DNA from: Pseudomonadota bacterium
GTDB lineage: Bacteria > Pseudomonadota > Gammaproteobacteria > Xanthomonadales > Rhodanobacteraceae
Direction of reading: 5' to 3'
NCBI GenBank assembly: GCA_018240505.1
Contig: JAFEFQ010000245.1
Span: forward strand, 1-64,000
DNA length: 64,000 nt
Of the stretch, positions 25,830 to 34,790 are shown one piece after another (the stretch's first letter is position 1; each line of letters starts with the position of its first letter). A program made the translations under genes and the position numbers. Under the pieces are notes generated by a model. That model had not been told where the DNA came from, made no database searches, and was given only the letters and a program-made list of their open reading frames with translations.

Positions 25830-27902
25830 TTACCAGATCGTCACGCGCTTTTCCGGCGCCACGTACATCTTGTCGCCTTGCTTGACGCCGAACGCATCGT
25901 AGAACGGCGCCTGGTTGGCCAGCGTGCCGAGCACGCGATCGACCGGCAGCGAATGCGGATCGGACTTGATCAGCTCGATCGCGAACTTGTCGCGCACCTT
26001 GGCCTGCCAGGCCTGCGCCCAGCCGATGTAGACGCGCTGATCGCCGCTGAAGCCGTCCAGCGTCGGCGCCGGCTTGCCACCGAGCGAGATCTGGTAGGCC
26101 TTGTACGCGATCGCGAGGCCCGAGTTGTCGGCGATGTTCTCGCCCAGCGTCAACTCGCCGTTGAGGTGGTAGCCAGGCACCGGTTCGAACGCGGCGTACT
26201 GCGCGACGAGCGCCTTGGTTTTCGCGGCGAACTTCTCGTGATCGGCTGCCGTCCACCAGTCGCGCAGGTTGCCGTCGCCGTCGTACTGCGAACCCTGGTC
26301 GTCGAAGCCATGCGAGATCTCGTGGCCGATCACCGCGCCGATGCCGCCGTAGTTGACCGCGTCGTCGGCCTTGGCGTCGAAGAACGGCGGTTGCAGGATC
26401 GCGGCCGGGAACACGATTTCGTTGAGTTCGGGGTTGTAGTAGGCGTTGACCGTCTGCGGCGTCATGCCCCATTCGGCGCGGTCAACGGGCTTTCCGAGCT
26501 TGTCGATGTTGCGCTGGTACTCGAACGCGTTGCCGCGCATGACGTTGCCGACGAGATCGTCGCGCTTGATCTCGAGCGAGGAATAGTCGCGCCACTTGTC
26601 CGGGTAGCCGATCTTCGGCATGAACTTGGCGAGTTTCTCCTGCGCCGCCTTCTTCGTCTCCGCGCTCATCCAGTCCAGCGTGTCGATGCTCTGCTGGTAC
26701 GCGGCGAGCAGGTTTTTGACGAGCTGGTCCATGCGCGCCTTGGACTCGGGCGGGAAGTGTTTGGCCACGTAGAGCTTGCCGACCGCCTCGCCGATGAGGC
26801 CTTCGGTCAGGCCGACGCCGCGTTTCCAGCGCGGCTGGTCGGCGGGCACGCCGCGCAGCTCGGTGCCATAGAACGCGAAGCGCGCGTCGACGAAGTCCTT
26901 GTTCAGATACTTCGCGTAGTTGCGCAGCAGCTGCCAGCGGAAATACGTCTTCAGCGTCGCCAGCGGCGTTTTCGCGAGGATCTTGTCCATGCCGCTGAAA
27001 TAGCTCGGCTGGCCGACGATGACATAGTCGGTCTTGCCCTCGATGCCGGCGGCGACGAGGAAGCTCTTCCAGTCGTAGCCCGGCGCGAGTTTGGCCAGGT
27101 CGGCAAACGACTCCTTGTTGTAGCCCTTGATCGGATCGCGCAGTTGCACCTTCGTCCACTGCACGCGCGCGAGCTCGGTTTCGAGGGCGAGCATCGCCTT
27201 GGCGTTCGCGGCCGCGGCCTTGTCGCCGGACATCGCCAGCATCTTCTCGATGAACTTCGCGTAGGCCTCGCGGATCTGCTTGAGCTTGGCGTCATTCTCG
27301 AGGTAGTAGTCGCGGTCGGGCAGACCGAGGCCGTCCTGCTGCAGGTCGACGACGTATTTGGTCGAGTCCTTGTTGTCCTGGTGGACGAAACTGCCGAACG
27401 GTGCGGTCGCGCCGATCTGCAGGAAGTGCGCGACCAGCGCGGGAATCTCCTTCTTGTCCTTGAGCGCGTCGATGCGCGCGAATTCGACCTCGAGCGGCTT
27501 CAGGCCCGCGCCCTCGAGCGCGGCCTCGTCCATGAAGCTCGCGTAGAGATCGGCGATCTTCTGCTTGTCCTTGTTCGCCGGATCGGGTTTCGCCGCCGCG
27601 TCCTCGATGATCGCGCGGATATTGGTCTTGGCCTCGTCGTCGAGCTTGACGAAGGCGCCGCTCATCGGCCTGTCGTCGGGAATCTGGAATGCGTCGAGCC
27701 AGTGGCCATTGACGTAACGGTAGAAGTCGTCCTGCGCGCGTACGGCCGTGTCCATGTTTTCCTTCGTCACGCCCGAAGTCAGCGGCGGCGGGGTTGGCGC
27801 AGCGGCAGCCGGGGCAGGAGCTTTCTCGGCCGGCGGCGGGGCGGACTGCGAGCAGGCAGCAATGAAGCCGGCGCAAGCCAGCCAGACGAGGGTGCGCTTC
27901 AT
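25830..27902 (-). CDS. M13-family (neprilysin/PepO-like) metallopeptidase lipoprotein
   Basis: A 690-residue zinc endopeptidase. The lipoprotein signal ends LACAGFIAAC, followed by a Pro/Ala-rich linker, so it is probably periplasmic and membrane-anchored. The catalytic zinc site is VIGHEISHGFDDQGSQYDGDG, with the third ligand in GENIADNSGLAIAY. The N-terminal M13 domain starts VRAQDDFYRYVNGHWLDAF, and NAYYNPELNEIVFPAAIL is the substrate-positioning strand. The protein ends with RVTIW, where the family keeps a C-terminal tryptophan. It probably degrades peptides up to a few kDa. The gene is monocistronic. Confidence 0.93.
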   Translation of the reverse strand: MKRTLVWLACAGFIAACSQSAPPPAEKAPAPAAAAPTPPPLTSGVTKENMDTAVRAQDDFYRYVNGHWLDAFQIPDDRPMSGAFVKLDDEAKTNIRAIIEDAAAKPDPANKDKQKIADLYASFMDEAALEGAGLKPLEVEFARIDALKDKKEIPALVAHFLQIGATAPFGSFVHQDNKDSTKYVVDLQQDGLGLPDRDYYLENDAKLKQIREAYAKFIEKMLAMSGDKAAAANAKAMLALETELARVQWTKVQLRDPIKGYNKESFADLAKLAPGYDWKSFLVAAGIEGKTDYVIVGQPSYFSGMDKILAKTPLATLKTYFRWQLLRNYAKYLNKDFVDARFAFYGTELRGVPADQPRWKRGVGLTEGLIGEAVGKLYVAKHFPPESKARMDQLVKNLLAAYQQSIDTLDWMSAETKKAAQEKLAKFMPKIGYPDKWRDYSSLEIKRDDLVGNVMRGNAFEYQRNIDKLGKPVDRAEWGMTPQTVNAYYNPELNEIVFPAAILQPPFFDAKADDAVNYGGIGAVIGHEISHGFDDQGSQYDGDGNLRDWWTAADHEKFAAKTKALVAQYAAFEPVPGYHLNGELTLGENIADNSGLAIAYKAYQISLGGKPAPTLDGFSGDQRVYIGWAQAWQAKVRDKFAIELIKSDPHSLPVDRVLGTLANQAPFYDAFGVKQGDKMYVAPEKRVTIW

Positions 27903-28449
27903 GGGATAGCCTCCGGAAAAAATTGCGACTGGTCAGTCTATTCAGCGCGCACCAACGACGCATAGGCCAAAGGTAATCGCCGGGCGCTGCACGCGCCTGC
28001 TTTGGCTTTGGCTTCGCTCTTGATCCCAAGGCCCCGTTTGCCGCGGCGAGGGCAGGACGGAGATGTCCGCAGGATCGCGCGCACGACGCGCGCGAGTTCG
28101 TTGCACGGACAGGGATGTGCGTTCAACGGACCCCGGCCTGACCTTGCGAACTCGCAGCGAAGCTGCGAGCGCGGCATCCGGAGCGTGTTTCTTTGGCTAC
28201 TTTCTTTGCACGAGCGCTGCGCCGCTGGAGCGGCGCGAACAGCGAAGCTGGCCGCGAAGCGGCAAAGGGCAGGATGCCCGAAGTCAAGGAAGTAGCCCGT
28301 GCGCCGGACGCGCGCGGAAAACCGAAGGGACGCGGCCGGAAGAAATCAAAAGCAAGATCAAGAGCGCCCCCTCATCCTGACCCTCTCCCCGACACGAACA
28401 CGTCGGTAGAGGAGACAGTTGGCAGGCGCGATGAATCGCGCCGCAACGA
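27903..28449. other. Gene-free, repeat-rich gap
   Basis: I support no gene in this 547-bp interval. It holds a degenerate palindromic element with TTTCTTTGGCTACTTTCTTTG at 28189-28209, whose partial complement AAGGAAGTAGCC lies at 28288-28299. A stretch resembling the hemF insertion (CCCTCATCCTGACCCTCTCC) begins at about 28374, and a perfect palindrome GGCGCGATGAATCGCGCC-like sequence sits at 28427-28444. Short frames here are rich in Arg/Ala and look non-coding. The speD terminator should lie in its right end. Confidence 0.6.
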
Positions 28450-29265
28450 TCAGGACAAATTGCGCCCGTGGAACAACTCCTCGATCTCGCGCTTGAGCAG
28501 CGACTCGATGCGCAGGCGTTCCTTGAACGACAAATCCTTGGCGTGCGCCTCGAACAGGTAGGTTTCGAGGTCGAACTCCTTCACGTGCATCTTCGTGTGG
28601 AAGATGTTTTCCTGATACACATTGACGTCGAACATCTCGTACTTGTTGCGGATGTGCTTGGCCAGATATTCCTGGATCGAGTTGATGCGGTGGTCGATGT
28701 AGTGTTTCTTGCCCTTCACGTCGCGGGTGAAGCCGCGCACGCGGTAGTCCATCGTCACGATGTCGGACTCGAAGCTGTCGATCAGGTAGTTCAACGCCTT
28801 GAGCGGGGAAATCACGCCGCAGGTGGCCACGTCGATATCGGCGCGGAACGTCGCGATGCCGTTGTGCGGATGCGTCTCCGGGTAGGTATGCACCGTGATG
28901 TGGCTCTTGTCCAGGTGCGCGACGACGCTGGCCTCGTTGTGCTCGACCATGGCGTCGGCAATGATTTCGCGCCCCGCGTCGCGCTTGTCGATCACCGGCT
29001 CCTCCGAGATCAGGATCGTCACGCTGGCGCCCTGCGGATCGTAGTCCTGGCGCGCGATGTTGAGGATGTTCGCGCCGATGATGTCGGCCACGTCGGTGAG
29101 GATCTTGGTCAGGCGATCGGAATCGTAGGCCTCGTCGATGTACTCGATGTAGCGGTCGCGCTGTTCGGGCGTCACCGCGTAGCAGATGTCGTAGATGTTG
29201 AAGCTGAGCGCCTTGGTCAGGTTGTTGAAGCCCTGGAGCTTCAGACGCGGGATGGGCTTGACCAT
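28450..29265 (-). CDS. speD: S-adenosylmethionine decarboxylase proenzyme (E. coli type)
   Basis: Produces decarboxylated SAM, the aminopropyl donor for spermidine. The 271-residue proenzyme is expected to cleave itself before Ser121 in [12 protein letters not shown], giving the pyruvoyl-bearing alpha chain. Other family blocks are [42 protein letters not shown] and [23 protein letters not shown] 29265 matches the family N-terminus ([10 protein letters not shown]). It is divergent from clp, and the shared 475-bp gap contains a 39-41 bp tandem repeat starting 50 bp upstream of this gene. A spermidine synthase gene is not in the window. Confidence 0.95.
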   Translation of the reverse strand: MVKPIPRLKLQGFNNLTKALSFNIYDICYAVTPEQRDRYIEYIDEAYDSDRLTKILTDVADIIGANILNIARQDYDPQGASVTILISEEPVIDKRDAGREIIADAMVEHNEASVVAHLDKSHITVHTYPETHPHNGIATFRADIDVATCGVISPLKALNYLIDSFESDIVTMDYRVRGFTRDVKGKKHYIDHRINSIQEYLAKHIRNKYEMFDVNVYQENIFHTKMHVKEFDLETYLFEAHAKDLSFKERLRIESLLKREIEELFHGRNLS

Positions 29266-29314
29266 GGTTGTATTCCTCGCAAAACGCACCGCCGGCCGGT
29301 GAAGGGGGCGAATT

Positions 29315-29473
29315 ATGAGCCAAGTCGACTACAGACGAAACCTCGGAAACGGCATGGGCCAGTTTTGCTACAGGAGAAACCTTTTGGAGACGACATGAGC
29401 CAAGTCGACTACAGACGAACCCTCGGAAACGACACGTGCCAAGTCGGCTACGGACGGAATCCGGAAGGAGCGG
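29315..29473. repeat. Four tandem ~40-bp repeats between speD and clp
   Basis: Units are 29315-29353, 29354-29394, 29395-29433 and about 29434-29473 (39-41 bp each). Units 1 and 3 differ at only a few positions; 2 and 4 are more divergent. The shared core is AGCCAAGTCGACTACAGACG followed by AAACCTCGGAAACGACAT-like sequence. The period is close to four helical turns. No reading frame across it looks like a gene. It lies upstream of speD and 267 bp before clp. The rest of the 29266-29740 gap shows only A/T-rich promoter-like sequence before clp. Confidence 0.8.
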
Positions 29474-29740
29474 CGACCAGGCCGGCGACGAAAGGAATCG
29501 TTGCCGCGAGAGATAAAAAAACCCGCTTCCAGGCAGTCGCGGCCGCCCGAGTCGAAGATGCGGCGCAGCAATTTCGTGAACTGCGCGACACACTTGCACC
29601 CTCGTCCGCAAATTTTTCCACGACGATACGCTTTGCCGTCTTTTTCGTCTAAGATGCGGAAATGTCGATCTGGGGGCCCTGCTGGGCTCCGTGCGTTCAG
29701 GGGGTGATCGGCGACCCATGTGTGCAACCAACGATACATA

Positions 29741-30454
29741 ATGAAGAGGTCGAGCGTGCCCCAGCCCTTGCGTTACACCCTGCAGAAAGCCGTAGCGCGC
29801 GTGCAGACGCCCGCGGCTCTGGTCCTGGACCAGGCAGCCTTGAACCGCTTTCTGGAAGACTGCCACCTACGCCACTACCCGCGCAAGACCGTGATCATCC
29901 GGCCGGGTGACTCGGCGAACATCCTCTATTTCATCATCGACGGCTCGGTCACCGTTTCCTCGGAGGACGAGGAAGGACGCGAGTTGATCCTCGCCTACAT
30001 CAACGCCGGCGAATTCATCGGCGAGATGGGCCTGTTCGTGGAGACGCCGCAGCGCGAAGTCACCGTGCGCACGCGCACGCCCTGCGATCTCGCCGAAATC
30101 AGCTATGAGCGCCTGTTCCAGCTCGCCGCGGGCCCGCTGCGCGAGGACCTGCCGAAGATCCTGTTCGCGATCGGCACCCAGCTCACCAATCGCGTGCTCA
30201 ACACCTCGCGCAAGGTCAGCCGCCTCGCCTTCATGGACGTGACCAACCGCGTCGCCAAGACCCTGATCGACCTGACGACCGAACCGGACGCGCTGTCGCA
30301 CCCGCGCGGCATGCAGATCCGCATCTCGCGCCAGGAAATCAGCCGCATCGTCGGCTGCTCGCGCGAGATGGTCGGGCGCGTGCTCAAGCAGCTCGAAAGC
30401 CAGGGCATGATATCGGTGTCGGGCAAGAACATGGTGGTGTTCGACTCGCGCTGA
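29741..30454 (+). CDS. clp: CRP/FNR-family regulator, Clp-like
   Basis: A 237-residue global regulator. The N-terminal cyclic-nucleotide-binding fold contains FRPGD-like IIRPGDSANILYFIIDGSVTV and GEFIGEMGLFVETPQREVTVRTRTPCDLAEISYERL. The C-terminal winged helix has the recognition block ISRQEISRIVGCSREMVGRVLKQLE. In Xanthomonas, Clp binds c-di-GMP, which releases it from DNA, and it controls virulence and exopolysaccharide genes; the close match suggests the same here. ATG 29741 gives a family-like length; a GTG at 29720 is in frame. A hairpin follows the stop. Confidence 0.92.
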   Translation: MKRSSVPQPLRYTLQKAVARVQTPAALVLDQAALNRFLEDCHLRHYPRKTVIIRPGDSANILYFIIDGSVTVSSEDEEGRELILAYINAGEFIGEMGLFVETPQREVTVRTRTPCDLAEISYERLFQLAAGPLREDLPKILFAIGTQLTNRVLNTSRKVSRLAFMDVTNRVAKTLIDLTTEPDALSHPRGMQIRISRQEISRIVGCSREMVGRVLKQLESQGMISVSGKNMVVFDSR

Positions 30455-30474
30455 GCGCGCGAGTACTGCCTTGG

Positions 30475-30499
30475 CCATTCCCGCTGCCTGCGGGAATGG
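30475..30499. terminator. Hairpin between clp and the MarR-GNAT gene
   Basis: Perfect 10-bp stem (CCATTCCCGC 30475-30484, GCGGGAATGG 30490-30499) with a 5-nt loop, lying between convergent genes. The T-run is short, so strength is uncertain. Confidence 0.65.
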
Positions 30500-30507
30500 T
30501 TGCCCGG

Positions 30508-31506
30508 CTAACGGCCGCGCGAGCGCTTGACCGTTTTCGCGGCCTTCGCCACGGGTTTTCCCGCGTAGATCATGTAGACGTCGGAGCGCGCGTAATGCGA
30601 GCCCGGCCGCAACGCCGGCTGGTGCACGAAGCCGGCACTTGCGTACAGATTCAGCGCCGGGCCCAGCTTCGAGTTCGATTCGAGGAACAGCAGCCTGCCC
30701 TTGCGCCGCCGGAACTCGGCCACGACCGCGTCGAGCAGCAGGCGTCCCGCGCCCTTGCCGCGCCAGCCGGCCTCGACGCCCATCTTCGACACCTCGTACT
30801 CGCCGGCCGCGGCGTCCTTGATCAGCGCCACCGTGCCGATCACCTCGCCGTCGGCCAGCGCGTAGAAGATCGCGCCGCCCGGCTTGAGCACGTGCTTTTC
30901 CGGCTCGCTCAGCACGTCGCGGTCGATCGGCTCGAGCGACCAGTAGCGTTCCAGCCACTGCGCGTTGATGCGATAAAAGTGCTCGCGCAAGGCCGGCTTG
31001 AACGGTGCGATCTCGACCTTCGCCACGGCCAGGCGCGCGTGCTGCGCGAGGATTTCGCGCAACACCTGCTCGCCGGCAAGCTCGGCCTCGAGCGCGGCCA
31101 GCGCCCTGCCGAGATCGCCCGCGTGGCGGGCGAGCAGCGCCGCCGTCGCGCGCCGGATCGCGGTCCAGACCGGGCCCATCTGCGCGAGGCGCCGTTCGCC
31201 CGCGGCGGACAGGTCGAGCACGCTGCGCCGCGCGTCGGCGCGGTCGGACTTGCGCACGAGCCAGCCTTCGCGCACCAGCCGCGTCGCCAGCTGGCTCACG
31301 GCCGAATGCGTCTGCCCGATCGCCTGCGCGATCTGCGTGACCGTGCCCGGCCCCTTGACCTGCACGTAGCGCAGCACCGGAAACCAGTGCGCATCGAGTT
31401 CGATGCCGGTCGCACGGTAGGCCGCGTTGGCGATGCGGTAGCAATGTTCGCTCAGCGCCTTGAAGCGGCTGCCTAGCGCGAGTTCGGCCTGGGACTGGAG
31501 GAACAT
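30508..31506 (-). CDS. MarR / GNAT acetyltransferase fusion protein
   Basis: A 332-residue two-domain protein. Residues ~1-140 form a MarR winged helix, with GTVTQIAQAIGQTHSAVSQLATRLVREGW as the HTH and DRADARRSVLDLSAAG as the wing. Residues ~180-310 form a GNAT acetyltransferase with the acetyl-CoA loop VEAGWRGKGAGRLLLDAV. The C-terminus is Lys/Arg-rich. The fusion suggests a regulator that also acetylates a small molecule or protein; no substrate is indicated. A perfect 18-bp palindrome lies 20 bp upstream of ATG 31506, so autoregulation is likely. It converges on clp. Confidence 0.88.
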   Translation of the reverse strand: MFLQSQAELALGSRFKALSEHCYRIANAAYRATGIELDAHWFPVLRYVQVKGPGTVTQIAQAIGQTHSAVSQLATRLVREGWLVRKSDRADARRSVLDLSAAGERRLAQMGPVWTAIRRATAALLARHAGDLGRALAALEAELAGEQVLREILAQHARLAVAKVEIAPFKPALREHFYRINAQWLERYWSLEPIDRDVLSEPEKHVLKPGGAIFYALADGEVIGTVALIKDAAAGEYEVSKMGVEAGWRGKGAGRLLLDAVVAEFRRRKGRLLFLESNSKLGPALNLYASAGFVHQPALRPGSHYARSDVYMIYAGKPVAKAAKTVKRSRGR

Positions 31507-31525
31507 GACGATATCCGAAAGCACT

Positions 31526-31543
31526 TACGTTAGCGCTAACGTA
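31526..31543. promoter_or_regulatory. Perfect palindrome, likely MarR operator
   Basis: TACGTTAGCGCTAACGTA reads the same on both strands. It is placed 20 bp before the MarR-GNAT start codon. Size and position fit an autoregulatory MarR dimer site. Confidence 0.75.
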
Positions 31544-31599
31544 TCTGTTCAAGCGCCTGGATGCAAGCGGCGGCCGGCGGCCGCGAACGCCGCCCGGGT

Positions 31600-32544
31600 T
31601 CAGGCGCCCTGCTGCATGCGCCCGTTGTCGCGGATGCGCCGCCAGTAGCCGAGCAGGCGCGAGGACAGCGAGGCCGACGGTTCCGCCGCGGCCGGCTCTT
31701 CGACCGCATGGCGCGCGGCGAGCAGCGGCGCGGCGCGGATGCGCCGGTAGTGGTCGACCGCCGACTGCAGGCTGCGGCGCAGCAGTTCGCGCGACAGCGG
31801 CTTGGGCAGGAACCGGTAGATCTGGCCCTGGTTGATCAGCTCGATCAGGCCGTAGCTGTCGCCGGGAGGCGACACCGCGATCGTCAGCGTGCCCGGGCTG
31901 TAGCGCTTGAGCGTCTTCAGCGCACCGACCATGTCGTCGCTGCGGTGGCGCAGGCCGGCGATGACGATCGCGATCTCCTGCTCGCTGAGCACCGCGAGGG
32001 CGCCTTCCAGCGTCTGCGCGTATTCGACGACGCAACGCGCACCGGCGAGTTCGCGCACGAGCGCGAACGTTGCCGGGTCCTCGTCCATGGTCAGCAGGCG
32101 GATGCCGGCCTCGTCCAGGGTCGGGGCGGGCGCCGCGATCGGCAGTGGCACGGCAGCGGCGAGTTCGCGCCGCGCGACCTGCACGGCCTGCTCGACCGCC
32201 TCGGCCAGGCGTTGCGGCTGCCACGGCTTTTCGATGAAGCGGAAGATCTCGCCCTCGTTGACCGAACTGACGATCGCCTGCATGTCGGAATAACCGGTCA
32301 GCAGCAGACGCATCGTCGCCGGCGAGATTTCGCGCACCTGGCTCAGCAGTTCGGCGCCGAGCATGCCCGGCATGCGCTGGTCGCTGACCACGGCGTGGAC
32401 GACGCGGCCGCGCACGAGCTCGAGCGCTTCGCTGCCCGAACCCGCGGTCAGCACGTCGTAGCGCCCACGGAACTGCATGCGCAGCGAGCGCAGGATGCGC
32501 TCCTCGTCGTCGACGAACAGCACGGTGGCGCGTGCGTCGTTCAT
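31600..32544 (-). CDS. Response regulator with two receiver domains
   Basis: A 314-residue regulator. The first receiver (residues 5-125) is intact: VLFVDDEERI acidic pair, Asp55 in VVSDQRMPG, and Lys in IEKPW. The second (about 150-280) keeps TLTIAVSPP and FLPKPLS but has Gly in the phospho-Asp position (VIAGLRH), so it is probably a pseudo-receiver. There is no DNA-binding or enzymatic output domain. The C-terminus is an Ala-rich linker plus RRIRDNGRMQQGA. Its start overlaps the kinase gene stop (ATGA), marking a two-component pair. It may act by protein contact or as a phosphate sink. Confidence 0.85.
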   Translation of the reverse strand: MNDARATVLFVDDEERILRSLRMQFRGRYDVLTAGSGSEALELVRGRVVHAVVSDQRMPGMLGAELLSQVREISPATMRLLLTGYSDMQAIVSSVNEGEIFRFIEKPWQPQRLAEAVEQAVQVARRELAAAVPLPIAAPAPTLDEAGIRLLTMDEDPATFALVRELAGARCVVEYAQTLEGALAVLSEQEIAIVIAGLRHRSDDMVGALKTLKRYSPGTLTIAVSPPGDSYGLIELINQGQIYRFLPKPLSRELLRRSLQSAVDHYRRIRAAPLLAARHAVEEPAAAEPSASLSSRLLGYWRRIRDNGRMQQGA

Positions 32545-33914
32545 GCCGCCGCCTCCGCGTTGCCGCGCACCGGCAGCGCGATGAAGAAGCGCGTGCCGGC
32601 CCCGGGCGTGGACACGGCGCGGATGCGGCCGCGATGCTGTTCGATGATCTGGTAGCAGATCGACAGGCCGAGCCCGGTGCCCTGGCCGACCGGCTTGGTC
32701 GTGAAGAACGGATCGAAGATGCGCGCGAGATGCTCGGCAGGGATGCCGGAGCCGTTGTCCTCGACCGCGATCAGCAGATACCGGCCGACCGCATGCGTGC
32801 GCACGCCGATGCGGCCCTGCCCGTGGCCGATCGCCTGCGCCGCGTTGCTGATCAGGTTGAGCAGCACCTGGTTGATCTGCGCCGGCGAGCAGACGATCTC
32901 GGGCACGGTGCCGAACTGGCGCACGACTTCGATGTTCTTCTTGCGCAGCAGATTGCCGCCGATCTTCAGCGCGCTTTCGATCAACTGATGCACGTCGACG
33001 CGCGCGACGTGCGCCTGGTCGAGACGGCTGAAATCCTTGAGGTTGCCGACCAGTTCGGAAATCTGGTCGACGCCGAACACGGTGTCGTCGAGCAGGCCCG
33101 CCAGATCGTCGAGCGCGGCGGCATCGAACTTCGCGCGCCGCGCATCGAGTTCGAGCAGGCGCGCGGAAAGCTGCGTCTCATCGCCGCCATCGGCGAAGAA
33201 CCCTACGACCTGTTCGTAGGCACCGATCAGGCCGCGCACATCGCCCAGCGATTCCCGGGTCATGTCGACGTTGTTGCGCACGTAGCCGAGCGGCGTGTTG
33301 ATCTCGTGTGCGATGCCGGCGACCATCTGGCCGAGCGAGGCCATCTTTTCCGATTGCACCAGCTGCGCCTGCGAAGACCTGAGCTGGCGGTTGGCGCGTT
33401 CGAGTTCGTGCGAATGCGCGGCCATGCGCCGCTCCATCGCGCCGAGCACGGCCAGCACCTTGCCCATGCCGGCGTAGCGGCCGTCCGCATCGACGACGAT
33501 GAAGTCCTCCATGATCGGCTGGCGGATGCGCGCGGCGATCGTGCGGCTCGCCTGCTCGATCGTCGCCTCGGCCGGGATGACCAGCGGCTGCGCATGCATC
33601 ACGCTCGTGACCGCGCGCCGGCCGTACAACTCGCGCCCGAACGGCTTGATGTAGACGCGTTGCATGAGCTCGTAGCGGCTGACGCTGCCGACCGGCACGC
33701 CGTCGTCGACGACCGGCAGCGACAGCCACGGCGCGCTGGCCGCATCGAGAAAGCGCTCGCCGACCGCGAGCACCGGGGTCGTCGGCGCCAGCGGTTCCAG
33801 CCATTGCGCGAGCGCGGCGACACGCAACTCCGCATCGCCGGCAAGCGGACGGACGGGCGTGGCGGAGGCGGAGGCGGACGGCAAGGCCGCTGCGGCTTGT
33901 ACTGCGGAATTCAT
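32541..33914 (-). CDS. Histidine kinase with CBS-like sensor region
   Basis: A 457-residue soluble-looking kinase with no membrane helix. The N-terminal ~180 residues contain two CBS-type strands (SLPVVDDGVPVGSVSRYELMQ; VTSVMHAQPLVIPAEATIEQA...EDFIVVDADGRYAGM), which usually sense adenine nucleotides or similar small ligands. A coiled linker leads to the phospho-acceptor helix MVAGIAHEINTPLGYVRNN, then HATPase motifs (QVLLNLISNAAQAI, EDNGSGIP, FFTTKPVGQGTGLGLSI). ATG 33914 begins a Ser/Ala-rich N-terminus. The partner regulator follows with a 4-nt overlap. Confidence 0.88.
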   Translation of the reverse strand: MNSAVQAAAALPSASASATPVRPLAGDAELRVAALAQWLEPLAPTTPVLAVGERFLDAASAPWLSLPVVDDGVPVGSVSRYELMQRVYIKPFGRELYGRRAVTSVMHAQPLVIPAEATIEQASRTIAARIRQPIMEDFIVVDADGRYAGMGKVLAVLGAMERRMAAHSHELERANRQLRSSQAQLVQSEKMASLGQMVAGIAHEINTPLGYVRNNVDMTRESLGDVRGLIGAYEQVVGFFADGGDETQLSARLLELDARRAKFDAAALDDLAGLLDDTVFGVDQISELVGNLKDFSRLDQAHVARVDVHQLIESALKIGGNLLRKKNIEVVRQFGTVPEIVCSPAQINQVLLNLISNAAQAIGHGQGRIGVRTHAVGRYLLIAVEDNGSGIPAEHLARIFDPFFTTKPVGQGTGLGLSICYQIIEQHRGRIRAVSTPGAGTRFFIALPVRGNAEAAA

Positions 33915-34112
33915 CGGCTGGAATCGGATGCCGGACCGGCCGCGCAAACGCTGCGCGAACCCGTCCCCTGTGGTCGCACACCTTTGCAGATCAATATGGA
34001 TGCGGCGTGACAGCGGCGTGACGCTTGCGCCGCCGGCGGCGCGACGCGCGGCGCAAATCGTGCGATGGATCACGCCATCGCCGCGACGCGGCGGCCACGC
34101 CTGCGCGCGACC

Positions 34113-34790
34113 TCACCACTCGACGATGGCCAACCTCTGGCGCAGGCGCGCCGACAGTCGCGCGAGCAAGACGCGATCGGGATTGACGAGCACGGCCGAG
34201 CGCGCGCCGGCGAGCATGTCGAGATCGGCGATCGAATCGCCGTAGGCGACATCCCAGGGCGCGCGCACGCCGCGCAGGCGCAGCTGGTGCGCCTTCTGGA
34301 AACCGACGTTGTGCACCTTGATACGCGGACCGAGGCGGCCGGCTTCGCAGCGCGATGCGACGAGCTCGATATCGGCGAGTCCGAGGCCGTCGAGCATGGC
34401 ACGCGCCAGTGTTTCCTCGCAGCCGGTGACGACGATGACGCGCGCGCCCCGGTGACGATGCGCGTTGAGCGTCTCGAGCGCGGGCCGCGAAAACCGGCGC
34501 GCATCGCAGGCCAGCGCTGCGCCGAAGTCGCGCGCGAGCCGGCGATAGCGCGGCAGTGGAATGCCGACCAGCGCCAGATGCACGAAAAACCTCAGCGCGC
34601 GCCGCCGCGTCTTGCGCACCAGCGCGAACGGCGCGGCGAACAACAGCAGCGGCGCGGCGAGCGCGACGCGCCACCACTGCCGCCGGCAGTGTTCGCGCAG
34701 GAACGTGGTGAAGGCGTCGCCCTTGAACAGCACGCCGTCGAAATCGAACAGGACGACGGACGAGGCGGCGATTTTCCGCGAATCGTCCAC
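34113..34790 (-). CDS. HAD-superfamily phosphatase (IB type, PgpC-like)
   Basis: A 225-residue HAD hydrolase. Motif I is LFDFDGVLFKGDAF with the two catalytic aspartates, motif II VIVVTGCEETLA, and motif III VAYGDSIADLDML. A hydrophobic stretch (RVALAAPLLLFAAPFALV) near residues 38-55 resembles the membrane-associated segment of PgpC-type phosphatidylglycerophosphatases, but a soluble phosphatase is equally possible. The GTG start shares one base with the trpC stop codon, so it is the distal gene of the trp cluster. The substrate is not determined by sequence. Confidence 0.75.
   Translation of the reverse strand: MDDSRKIAASSVVLFDFDGVLFKGDAFTTFLREHCRRQWWRVALAAPLLLFAAPFALVRKTRRRALRFFVHLALVGIPLPRYRRLARDFGAALACDARRFSRPALETLNAHRHRGARVIVVTGCEETLARAMLDGLGLADIELVASRCEAGRLGPRIKVHNVGFQKAHQLRLRGVRAPWDVAYGDSIADLDMLAGARSAVLVNPDRVLLARLSARLRQRLAIVEW

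Noticed and set aside
29315-29473. CRISPR array
   Set aside because: Units are contiguous without unique spacers, only four copies, and there are no cas genes.
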